Below are positions 23,182 through 29,469 of a stretch of 29,469 bases of DNA, in pieces. The stretch is from Casp-actino8 sp041159745. GTDB lineage: Bacteria > Actinomycetota > Acidimicrobiia > Acidimicrobiales > Ilumatobacteraceae. Location of the stretch: the NCBI GenBank assembly GCA_041159745.1, contig JBEAXP010000134.1, forward strand, positions 1-29,469, in the 5' to 3' direction. The position numbers were made by a program, and so were the translations under genes. The number at the start of each line of letters is the position of its first letter. Position 1 is the first letter of the stretch. Below the pieces are notes generated by a model. That model was given only the letters and a program-made list of their open reading frames with translations. It searched no databases and had not been told where the DNA came from.

Positions 23182-23697
23182 TCAGAGAACTTCGAACGAC
23201 CACGAGTACGAGCGAGCCGTGTTGCGGCCGTCCTCGATCTTCCAGAAGATCACGGTCACCTGGTGGCGACCCACCGAGTACGACTCGATCACCGCTCCGT
23301 CACGAGGTTCGAAGCGGATGAGAGAATTTCCTTGGTCGTAGATCGCCGTGGGCGGCAGGTCGATCTGCTGACCGGGTTCGGGGAGGCCTCCGGCGATGTC
23401 CTCGAGGCGTGACGTCGGGATCTCGATGCCGTCGAGCACGAGCACGGCCTCGTAGCCGTCCTGGAGATCGACCGAGATCTCGGTTTGCGACAGAACCTGT
23501 CGATCGTTGGGTGCGGGGGAGATGTCGACGATCGCTTCGGGGTAATCGAGGAGATCGCGACCGGTGGTGGCCGAAAGGAATCCGGCGATCACCAAGAAGA
23601 GTCCGACGCCGGCCGCGATGCTGATGAGGAGCAGTTCGCGATTGGGCCGACGACGGCGTCGCGTCGTGCTGATGTCAGTGGAATCACCGCTCGCCAC
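23182..23697 (-). CDS. Single-pass membrane protein with extracytoplasmic Ig-like domain
   Basis: The protein has 171 residues from GTG 23697. A short N-terminus with five arginines in a row (residues ~13-17) precedes one hydrophobic helix LLLISIAAGVGLFLVIAGF (about 22-40), so the C-terminal ~125 residues lie outside. That part has the rhythm of a bacterial Ig-like domain: DISPAPNDRQVLSQTEISV, then a final HQVTVIFWKIEDG with YSWSFEV at the end, as in Big_5/CopC-like folds. This domain assignment is inference. It is convergent with ligA (7 bases between stops) and divergent from the PASTA protein gene, 102 bases away. No enzyme motif is visible. Confidence 0.78.
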   Translation of the reverse strand: MASGDSTDISTTRRRRRPNRELLLISIAAGVGLFLVIAGFLSATTGRDLLDYPEAIVDISPAPNDRQVLSQTEISVDLQDGYEAVLVLDGIEIPTSRLEDIAGGLPEPGQQIDLPPTAIYDQGNSLIRFEPRDGAVIESYSVGRHQVTVIFWKIEDGRNTARSYSWSFEVL

Positions 23698-23785
23698 GCG
23701 GTCAGTTTCGCCGTTGCGACCTGGTTTTCCACAACGCACCAGCGTGAACTCGGTCGCCGCAGGTCACACGCGTTGCTCCGACGGG

Positions 23786-23791
23786 TAGTTT
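23786..23791 (+). promoter_or_regulatory. -10 element of the PASTA protein gene, near-leaderless
   Basis: TAGTTT ends eight bases before the ATG at 23800. It argues for this start over the long upstream open frame, which is antisense to the membrane-protein gene. Confidence 0.5.
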
Positions 23792-23799
23792 TTCGTCCC

Positions 23800-25806
23800 A
23801 TGTCCGGGGTCGTCGATCCGCTCGAACTCGTCGGCGCGACGATCGACGGTCGCTTCCGCCTCGAGCGTCTGGTCTCGCCGTCCACGCAGTCGAGCACCTA
23901 CGTCGCCGTCGACATCCGCGAGAGCCGTTCGGTTCACGTGCGGCTGTTCACCCCCGAGACCTCGTCGTCGATCGGCGATGCGGTCCTCGACCAGGCGCGG
24001 ATGGTGGCCGGCATCAACCATCCCACCGTGGCCGCCGTGTTGTCGGCCGATCGCGCCGACGTGGCCGGACATCGCATGGTGTACGTGGCCAGCGAACGAC
24101 CGCTCGGTGGAACGTTGCAGGACATGCTCGATCGCGGACGTTTGCTCACTCCCTCGCAGGCGGTTGTCGTGGGTGTCGATGTGTGCCGCGCTCTCGACCG
24201 CGCGCATCGCCGCGGCATCGTGCACCTCGACCTGCGTCCGTCGGCGATCATGTTCTCGGAGAATCAACGGGTGGTCGTGTCCGACCTCGGTATCGCCGCC
24301 CCGTCGGCGGAGGTCGCCTGGTCGGTTCCGTCCGCGGTGTCGCCCGAGCGCGCGCGTTACGCCTCGCCCGAACAAGCCGATGGTCAACCCTTCGACGAGA
24401 AGACCGACGTGTACGCGCTCGCACTCATCCTCGTCGAGTCGGTCACCGGCTCGGTGCCCTTCGTGACCGACTCCGTCGTGGCCACACTCTCGTCGCGTAT
24501 CGATCGTCTGTTCCCCGTGTCGGCCGATCTCGGCGCGCTGGCGTCGGTGCTCGAGAAGGCCGGCCGCGCGCAACCCGAAGACCGATCGAGTGCCGCCGAA
24601 ATGGGTCGCGCTCTCGTCCAGTCGGCGCCGTCGATGCCGCGACCCGAACCACTTCCTCTCGTCGTGTCCGATGCGACCGGTGAGATTCTCGTTCCGTCCC
24701 TGGAGATCGATCCGACGATCGACGTCGCTCGCCCGAGCGAGTTCGCGTCGATGCAGACCTCCGAGACGCCAGCCCCTTCGTCCACCGTGTCACGGGACAT
24801 CCCGACGGCGGTTGGCGACCTGGTCATCAAGTCCGACACGGAAATGCTGGCTCCCGTCGACATGGTCGAGAGCGATGATGTCGACGACAAGCCGGTCGTC
24901 GCTCGTTGGATCATCGCCGCCACCGCCGCTCTGGTGCTGGTCGTCGGCGGCTTCTTCGCCTATCGCTGGATCACCGACAACGGCCGTGAGATCCCGATCC
25001 TCGCCAATCTGACCGAGGGACAGGCGACCAACTCGATCACCGAGTACGGCTGGGACATCGAGCGAGTCGAAGAGTTCAGCGAAGACATCGAGGCCGGGCG
25101 CGTGATCCGGACCGAACCGGCGGCCGGCGACTCGTTGAAGTCGAGCGGAGTCCTCACTCTGGTCGTGTCGAGTGGACCGCCGCCGGTTCCGCTGCCCGAT
25201 CTGGCGACCCTCGACTCGGTGGCGGCGGTGACCGCTCTCGGCAACGTGGGCCTGCAGGCCAATGTTCTCGAAGAGCCGAGCGAAGAGGTCCCGGTGGGCG
25301 TCGTCGTGCGTTGGGTGGTGCCCGCGCAACCGAATCTCGCCGTCGGCGACGACGTGATCAAGGGCACGACCATCGACGTGTACGTGTCGCAGGGTCCGGC
25401 CCCGCGCATCGTTCCCGACCTCAAGGGTCAGACTCTCGAGTCGGCGTCGGCCAAGTTGGCCGAGTTGCGACTCACCATCAAGCGTCTCGACGATCAGTTC
25501 TTCGTCGACGTGCCGGCCGGTGCGATCGGCTCGCAGGTCCCGGCGGCCGGCGAACAAGTGGAACGCGACAGCGAGATCTCCGTCGTCGTGTCGAAGGGCC
25601 CCGATGTCGTCGCCGTCCCCGTTCTGCGGCGACTCAATTTCGAACAGGTGAAGCAGGCGCTCGCCGATGCCGGACTCGTGGTCGGCAATGTGACCGGCAA
25701 CACCAATGGAGTCCTCGTGGCCCTGGCCTACAACGGCCAGATCGTGACGCCGGGCCAGTTGTTGCCCCGTGGCGCACCCGTCGACCTGGCCTACTTCGGC
25801 CGCTGA
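23800..25806 (+). CDS. PASTA-domain protein with degenerate kinase domain (probable pseudokinase)
   Basis: The protein has 668 residues: kinase-like domain (~10-275), linker rich in Ser, Thr and Pro, one membrane helix (~370-388), then four PASTA repeats (~396-460, 461-533, 534-600, 604-667). This is the layout of PknB-type kinases that sense cell-wall fragments. The kinase domain lacks key residues. The glycine loop is LVSPSTQSSTY, with no glycine. The VAIK lysine is Arg48 (VHVRLF), the alpha-C Glu is Gln65, HRD reads HLD with Asp144 kept, the catalytic-loop Lys is Arg146, and the magnesium Asn is Ala149. DFG reads DLG, with Asp162 kept. It is therefore probably inactive or atypical and may act as a scaffold or PASTA sensor. 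The long upstream part of the frame is not coding. Confidence 0.9.
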   Translation: MSGVVDPLELVGATIDGRFRLERLVSPSTQSSTYVAVDIRESRSVHVRLFTPETSSSIGDAVLDQARMVAGINHPTVAAVLSADRADVAGHRMVYVASERPLGGTLQDMLDRGRLLTPSQAVVVGVDVCRALDRAHRRGIVHLDLRPSAIMFSENQRVVVSDLGIAAPSAEVAWSVPSAVSPERARYASPEQADGQPFDEKTDVYALALILVESVTGSVPFVTDSVVATLSSRIDRLFPVSADLGALASVLEKAGRAQPEDRSSAAEMGRALVQSAPSMPRPEPLPLVVSDATGEILVPSLEIDPTIDVARPSEFASMQTSETPAPSSTVSRDIPTAVGDLVIKSDTEMLAPVDMVESDDVDDKPVVARWIIAATAALVLVVGGFFAYRWITDNGREIPILANLTEGQATNSITEYGWDIERVEEFSEDIEAGRVIRTEPAAGDSLKSSGVLTLVVSSGPPPVPLPDLATLDSVAAVTALGNVGLQANVLEEPSEEVPVGVVVRWVVPAQPNLAVGDDVIKGTTIDVYVSQGPAPRIVPDLKGQTLESASAKLAELRLTIKRLDDQFFVDVPAGAIGSQVPAAGEQVERDSEISVVVSKGPDVVAVPVLRRLNFEQVKQALADAGLVVGNVTGNTNGVLVALAYNGQIVTPGQLLPRGAPVDLAYFGR

Positions 25807-25840
25807 TCGGCGCGGCTTCGCGTCGTCGGACCGCCCTGCC

Positions 25841-25846
25841 TAAGGT
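25841..25846 (+). promoter_or_regulatory. Candidate -10 element of the SDR gene
   Basis: TAAGGT lies 71 bases before the ATG at 25918 and would give a leader of about 65 bases, ending in a GAGGAG ribosome binding site just before the start. This gene thus uses an ordinary leadered arrangement. Confidence 0.4.
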
Positions 25847-25917
25847 GAAATGCGGCCGAGCGTGACGCGCGGTCAGTCGCGAGCGCGGTGCCGCGAAGGT
25901 TCGATGAGGAGTAGGTC

Positions 25918-26796
25918 ATGGGTTCACTGGACGGACGAGTAGCGATCATCACCGGAGCCGGGCGTGGCCTCGGTCGCGAACACGCCTTGTTGTTCGCCGC
26001 CGAAGGAGCCAAGGTCGTGGTGAACGACTTGGGCGGTGCCAACGACGGCACCGGGTCCGACATGACCCCGGCCCAGCAGACCGTGGCCGACATCAAGGCG
26101 ATGGGCGGAGACGCCATCGTCAACACCGACAACGTCGCCGACTGGGACGGCGCCAAGCGCATGATCGATCAGGCCATCGAGGTGTTCGGAGACCTCGACA
26201 TCCTCGTGAACAACGCCGGCATTCTTCGCGACCGCGTTCTCGTGAACATGACCGAAGCCGAATGGGACGCCGTGATCGCCGTGCACCTCAAGGGTCACTT
26301 CGCACCCACCCGCCACGCCGCCGCCTACTGGCGCGAGCAGTCGAAGAACGGCGTCACCAAGCCCCGCAACATCGTGCACACGTCCAGCACCTCGGGTCTG
26401 TTCTCCAATCCCGGCCAGACCAACTACGGCGCGGCCAAGTCGGGTATCGCCACGTTCGGCCAGATCTGCGCCAAGGAGTTGGCCCGCTACAACGTGAAGA
26501 GCAATTCGATCGCCCCGGCCGCCCGAACCCGTCTCACTCTGGCCACACCGGGTCTCGAGGACGTGATGGCTCCGAAGGAAGGCGCGTTCGACATGTGGGA
26601 CCCGGCCAACGTGAGTCCGCTCGTCGCGTATCTGTCGTCGGCCGCGTGCGAGTTCAACGGCGAGACGTTCTACGTGCAGGGGGGTCAGGTCACTCGGGTT
26701 CAGTCGTGGACCATGGCCGAAGAGATCAAGCAGAACGATCGTTGGTCGGTCGCCGATCTCACCGTCGCGATGTCGAAGCTCGCGCCCAAGTCCTGA
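25918..26796 (+). CDS. SDR family dehydrogenase, probably 3-hydroxyacyl-CoA type
   Basis: This 292-residue short-chain dehydrogenase has TGAGRGLG (12-19) for the cofactor, VVVNDLGG (33-40), NNAG (98-101), and the Ser157, Tyr170, Lys174 triad in TSSTSGLFSNPGQTNYGAAK. The early NDLGG motif and long loops resemble the (3R)-hydroxyacyl-CoA dehydrogenase unit of HSD17B4-type multifunctional enzymes. The preferred function is thus oxidation of 3-hydroxyacyl-CoA or a steroid or lipid alcohol with NAD(H). GAGGAG lies before ATG 25918. An MFS transporter gene begins three bases after the stop and an SCP2 protein is encoded nearby, so the surroundings suggest lipid metabolism. Confidence 0.92.
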   Translation: MGSLDGRVAIITGAGRGLGREHALLFAAEGAKVVVNDLGGANDGTGSDMTPAQQTVADIKAMGGDAIVNTDNVADWDGAKRMIDQAIEVFGDLDILVNNAGILRDRVLVNMTEAEWDAVIAVHLKGHFAPTRHAAAYWREQSKNGVTKPRNIVHTSSTSGLFSNPGQTNYGAAKSGIATFGQICAKELARYNVKSNSIAPAARTRLTLATPGLEDVMAPKEGAFDMWDPANVSPLVAYLSSAACEFNGETFYVQGGQVTRVQSWTMAEEIKQNDRWSVADLTVAMSKLAPKS

Positions 26797-26799
26797 TCC

Positions 26800-28275
26800 G
26801 TGGGCGCCGAGCCCCGCGAATCCTCGCCGCGCACCGTCAACCTCGACTCCGCCGGAGTCGACGAGGTCGGTGTCGTTCCCTGGCCGAGTCTCGTTCGTCG
26901 TCGGTTGGTCGATCGGGTTCCGATCGAGCGCAACTGGGCGCTGCTGATCGTCGTCCTTTCGGGCCTGTTCACGATCGGCGTCACGTTCACGATCCTCGTC
27001 GTCGAGCTGCAGACCATCGCCCGCGAGTTCGATTCGACGGTGTCGGTGATCTCGTGGGCCATCACCGGACCGATGCTGGCCTTCGGCGTGGTGGGACCGG
27101 CGTACGGTAAGGCCGGTGACCTGTGGGGTCACAAGCGAGTCTTCGTGTTCGGGTTGCTGGGTGCCGGACTCTTCGCCGCACTCACGGCGGTGGCCTGGAG
27201 CGCCGCGTCGATGGTGGCGTTCCGCATCCTGTCGGCGACCGCCGGTGCGGCGACCGGTCCGGCGACGATGGCCTACATCAATCGCTTGTTCCCTCCCGAG
27301 CAGCGGGTGCGTCCGCTCGGCTACTGGAGTTTCGTGAATGCCGGGGCACCGGTGATCGGCGTGGTCGCGGGTGTTCCTTTGGTGGATGCCGTCGGCTGGC
27401 GCGCGATCTTCGCGGTCCAGGCGCCGCTCTGCGTGATCGGCGTGTTGCTCGCCTGGCGTCTGTTGCCCGACACCGAGCGAGTCCGCGACGTCCGCTTCGA
27501 CATCTGGGGTTCGCTCACCCTCGGACTCGGTGCGCTCATGATGCTCACCGGGGTGAATCAAGGTCCGAAATGGGGGTGGGCCAGTCCGGCCGTCGTGCTG
27601 CTGCTCGTCGGAAGTGTCGGTGTGTTGATTCTGTTCGTGCGCATCGAACGGCGGGTGTCCGATCCGTTGATGCCGCTGCGTTGGATGCGCACCCGGAACT
27701 TCGTGGTGCCGGTTGCCTCGCAGGCATTCGCCAACTTCGCGTACATGGGCGGACTCCTGCTCTCGCCGCTCGTCATGAGCGAGATCCTCGGCTACGACAG
27801 CGGCCGCATCTCGCTCGTGATCATCGCGCGTCCGCTCACGTTCGCACTGCTCGCACCGTTGGCGAGCCTGGCCACGATTCGCGTGGGCGAGCGTTTGGCC
27901 GCCATGTTCGGTTGGTCGTGCATCCTCGCGTCGATGCTCGCCTTCATGCTCGTCGACGAATCGAGCGGTGTGATGCTCATGGTCGCGGCCCTGGCGTTGT
28001 CGGGAGCCGGCTTCGGGATCGCCGGACCGGCGCTCACTTCACTGGTGGCCAACTCGGTCGATGAACGCGACCTCGGAGTGGCCGGAGCCATGCAACAACT
28101 CGTGAACCAGATGGGTTCGGTGTTCGGCTCGGTGGTGATGACGACCATTCAGGTCGCCACGCTGGGTGCCGGCCTCGAGACGTCGTATCACGTGACGTTC
28201 GCCGTCGCGGCCGCGGTGGCGGGAGTCGCCGTGATGTTGGCCGCTTTCGTCCGGCCCACGCCGCGCACGGCCTGA
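26800..28275 (+). CDS. MFS transporter, DHA2 (EmrB/QacA-like) type, 14 helices
   Basis: This 491-residue protein has about 14 hydrophobic segments from residue ~45. It has the loop motif GKAGDLWGHKRVFVFG (about 104-119), and the VVAGVPLVDAVGWRAIFAV segment carries the motif C-like and W-R-IF features of DHA2 drug/H+ antiporters. The N-terminal ~45 residues are hydrophilic. The substrate is unknown; lipids and drugs are both possible. The start is GTG 26800, only three bases after the SDR stop, so the two genes form one transcription unit. The usual Shine-Dalgarno sequence is absent, which fits translational coupling. Confidence 0.9.
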   Translation: MGAEPRESSPRTVNLDSAGVDEVGVVPWPSLVRRRLVDRVPIERNWALLIVVLSGLFTIGVTFTILVVELQTIAREFDSTVSVISWAITGPMLAFGVVGPAYGKAGDLWGHKRVFVFGLLGAGLFAALTAVAWSAASMVAFRILSATAGAATGPATMAYINRLFPPEQRVRPLGYWSFVNAGAPVIGVVAGVPLVDAVGWRAIFAVQAPLCVIGVLLAWRLLPDTERVRDVRFDIWGSLTLGLGALMMLTGVNQGPKWGWASPAVVLLLVGSVGVLILFVRIERRVSDPLMPLRWMRTRNFVVPVASQAFANFAYMGGLLLSPLVMSEILGYDSGRISLVIIARPLTFALLAPLASLATIRVGERLAAMFGWSCILASMLAFMLVDESSGVMLMVAALALSGAGFGIAGPALTSLVANSVDERDLGVAGAMQQLVNQMGSVFGSVVMTTIQVATLGAGLETSYHVTFAVAAAVAGVAVMLAAFVRPTPRTA

Positions 28276-28286
28276 GCCGACGGCGA

Positions 28287-28694
28287 CTACTTGGTGATGC
28301 CCTTGATCTCTTCGGCGATCTTGATGGTGATGTCGCTCTGAGGAACCGCGGTCTGCATCGACATGAGCTTCATCATGTCGCCGGTGACCTTGATCTTGCC
28401 GCTCATGAACGCCTGCATGGCCGCGGCCTGGTCGCCGAGGGCGAACATCGCGCGAGCGGTCGCCCAGTCGGTGGTGACCACGGCGTCGGGGTTCTCGAGT
28501 TCGCCGAGATCCATCTGCATGTCGCCGGACGACGTGTCGATGAAACTCTTGACCTCGCCGCTTCCGAACGGAACCTCGGTGATCACCTGATTGATGCGGA
28601 TGGATGCGGCGATCTTGGGTGTCTGGCCTTCGTACTTCGCGCGGATGGCGCGGGCCGCGTTCATCCAGTCGTCGGACAAGAATTCGTGAGTCAT
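28287..28694 (-). CDS. SCP2 sterol-binding domain protein
   Basis: This 135-residue protein is one SCP2 domain. It has a hydrophilic N-terminal helix (WMNAARAIRAKY), strands up to SSGDMQMDLGELENP, the conserved D-W/TTDWATARAMFALGD stretch, and QAFMSGKIKVTGDMMKLM (about 94-111), the SCP2 hallmark of strand plus helix. SCP2 domains bind lipids, fatty acyl-CoA or sterols. ATG 28694 has TAGGGT six bases upstream and no clear Shine-Dalgarno sequence. It lies nine bases after the menC-like gene, on the same strand, and may be co-transcribed or have its own leaderless promoter. Its ligand is unknown. Confidence 0.9.
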   Translation of the reverse strand: MTHEFLSDDWMNAARAIRAKYEGQTPKIAASIRINQVITEVPFGSGEVKSFIDTSSGDMQMDLGELENPDAVVTTDWATARAMFALGDQAAAMQAFMSGKIKVTGDMMKLMSMQTAVPQSDITIKIAEEIKGITK

Positions 28695-28700
28695 GTCGCG

Positions 28701-28706
28701 ACCCTA
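28701..28706 (-). promoter_or_regulatory. -10 element of the SCP2 gene overlapping the menC-like stop codon
   Basis: TAGGGT on the minus strand ends six bases before the SCP2 ATG at 28694. Its first three bases (28704-28706) are the TAG stop codon of the upstream gene, so one set of bases would do both jobs. Confidence 0.5.
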
Positions 28707-29468
28707 TCCCTGGGGGACGACGACGCGCGAGGTCGTGACCGAGTCGAGGAAATCGTGATCGATGCCCACTCCTGACCCCGCGCCCACCGGCACCGTTACG
28801 TGGCCGTCGTGGAGGCGAACCGGATCGCTCACGATGTCGCGGCGCCAGAATCGCTCGGACGCCGACACGTCGCCGGTGATCGTGAAATTGGGGAGCGCGG
28901 CCAGGGCCAGGTTCATGGCCCGACCGATTCCGGTTTCGAGCATTCCCCCGCACCAGACCGGCACGCCGCGCTCGCGGCACACGTCGTGGACCGCCACGGC
29001 TTCGAGATAGCCGCCGACCCGCCCGGCTTTGACGTTGATGATCCGACAGGCACCCCGTTCGATCGCGTCGATGGCGGCCCGCGCCGAGACGATCGACTCG
29101 TCGAGGCAGATGGGTGTGGCCACTTGTTTCGCGATGATCGCGTGTCCGGTGACGTCGTCTTCGGGAAGAGGTTGCTCGATGAGGAGAAGATCGAACTCGT
29201 CGAGGCGAGCCAGGTGCGGACCGTCGTCCCGGGTGTACGCGGTGTTGGCGTCGACCTGGAGCGGAATCGCATCGCCGAAGGTCCGGCGAATCACTCCCAC
29301 CGGTTCGATGTCCCAGCCCGGTTCGATCTTCAACTTGATGCGCACGTAACCGTCGTCGAGGTATCCACCCACCACACGAACCAAGTCGTCGATGGTGTCC
29401 ATGATTCCCACCGACACACCGGAGGGGACGCGCTCGCGGACGGCTCCGAGCGCCGAAGCGAACGAGAC
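28704..29468 (-). CDS. menC: Enolase-superfamily o-succinylbenzoate synthase / N-succinylamino acid racemase (5' end outside window)
   Basis: Visible are the last ~254 residues, and the frame stays open to the window edge. The pattern fits the MLE-like barrel of the OSBS/NSAR subgroup. KLKIEPG carries the KxK base, VDANTAYT, EQPLPEDD and DESI contribute metal ligands, VKAGRVGG holds the second Lys, and GGMLETGIG closes the site. OSBS makes o-succinylbenzoate in menaquinone biosynthesis; NSAR racemises N-succinyl amino acids. Some enzymes do both, so the choice cannot be made without the N-terminal capping domain and neighbours. It is followed by the SCP2 gene after nine bases. Confidence 0.88.
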   Translation of the reverse strand, partial: VSFASALGAVRERVPSGVSVGIMDTIDDLVRVVGGYLDDGYVRIKLKIEPGWDIEPVGVIRRTFGDAIPLQVDANTAYTRDDGPHLARLDEFDLLLIEQPLPEDDVTGHAIIAKQVATPICLDESIVSARAAIDAIERGACRIINVKAGRVGGYLEAVAVHDVCRERGVPVWCGGMLETGIGRAMNLALAALPNFTITGDVSASERFWRRDIVSDPVRLHDGHVTVPVGAGSGVGIDHDFLDSVTTSRVVVPQG

Positions 29469-29469
29469 G

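Noticed and set aside
23485..23799. Upstream extension of the PASTA protein frame
   Set aside because: It is antisense to the membrane-protein gene at 23182-23697, and the kinase-like domain begins after ATG 23800.
25924..27561. Long minus-strand frame (545 residues) opposite the SDR and MFS genes
   Set aside because: It spans two well-supported genes on the other strand and has a low-complexity His/Asp/Gly-rich translation typical of shadow frames.

Overview
The window is high-G+C bacterial chromosome (roughly two thirds G+C by eye) with dense, mostly housekeeping gene content and no phage, plasmid, IS, CRISPR, tRNA or rRNA signal. The gene set points to an actinobacterium. Evidence includes CIRCE-controlled groES-groEL, class II fructose bisphosphatase GlpX, a MurA with Asp in place of the active-site Cys, the linkage cysteine desulfurase - mnmA - MetE-like protein - NAD ligase, a PASTA kinase-family protein, and SDR, enoyl-CoA hydratase and SCP2 lipid genes. 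Class Acidimicrobiia (Ilumatobacter-like) is my best guess, but that is inference. No stretch of more than about 160 bases lacks a gene. The longest gaps are 1055-1209 (heat-shock operators and promoter) and 3162-3304 (a nested palindrome).

Layout. 1-1054: end of a tRNA-dihydrouridine synthase, then maf. 1055-3161: groES-groEL behind two CIRCE-type operators. 3187-3294: a two-level palindrome between convergent groEL and glpX. 3305-7289: glpX (-) divergent from an S9 peptidase, an acidic protein built of two copies of one motif, and a protein with a C-terminal J-domain. 7311-10264: an MFS transporter with a half-SRPBCC-like N-terminus (-), divergent from murA, then a 42-residue membrane protein (-). 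10353-12338: NfuA-like protein, MeaB GTPase and enoyl-CoA hydratase, one probable operon. 12325-14516: GT4 glycosyltransferase (-) divergent from azlC-azlD. 14525-16739: SRPBCC protein, galT and a methyltransferase (-). 16787-23174: cysteine desulfurase, mnmA, an opposing membrane protein, a MetE-like protein and ligA. 23182-25806: a single-pass membrane protein (-) and a PASTA protein with a degenerate kinase domain. 25918-28275: SDR dehydrogenase and MFS transporter. 28287-29469: SCP2 protein and a partial menC-like enolase-superfamily gene (-).

How genes work together. The cysteine desulfurase probably supplies persulfide sulfur to MnmA for tRNA 2-thiolation. NfuA and MeaB overlap by four bases. 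MeaB and the enoyl-CoA hydratase suggest acyl-CoA metabolism. AzlC and AzlD form a two-subunit amino-acid exporter.

Most notable signals. (1) About ten genes have a TAnnnT -10-like hexamer ending 6-8 bases before the start codon, which suggests widespread leaderless transcription and decides several starts. (2) The PASTA protein looks like a pseudokinase: its glycine loop, VAIK lysine, alpha-C glutamate and catalytic-loop asparagine are all replaced. (3) The palindrome after groEL has two arms of about 49 bases, each arm itself a hairpin. (4) An undescribed 146-residue protein carries an ungapped internal duplication beside an atypical J-domain protein.
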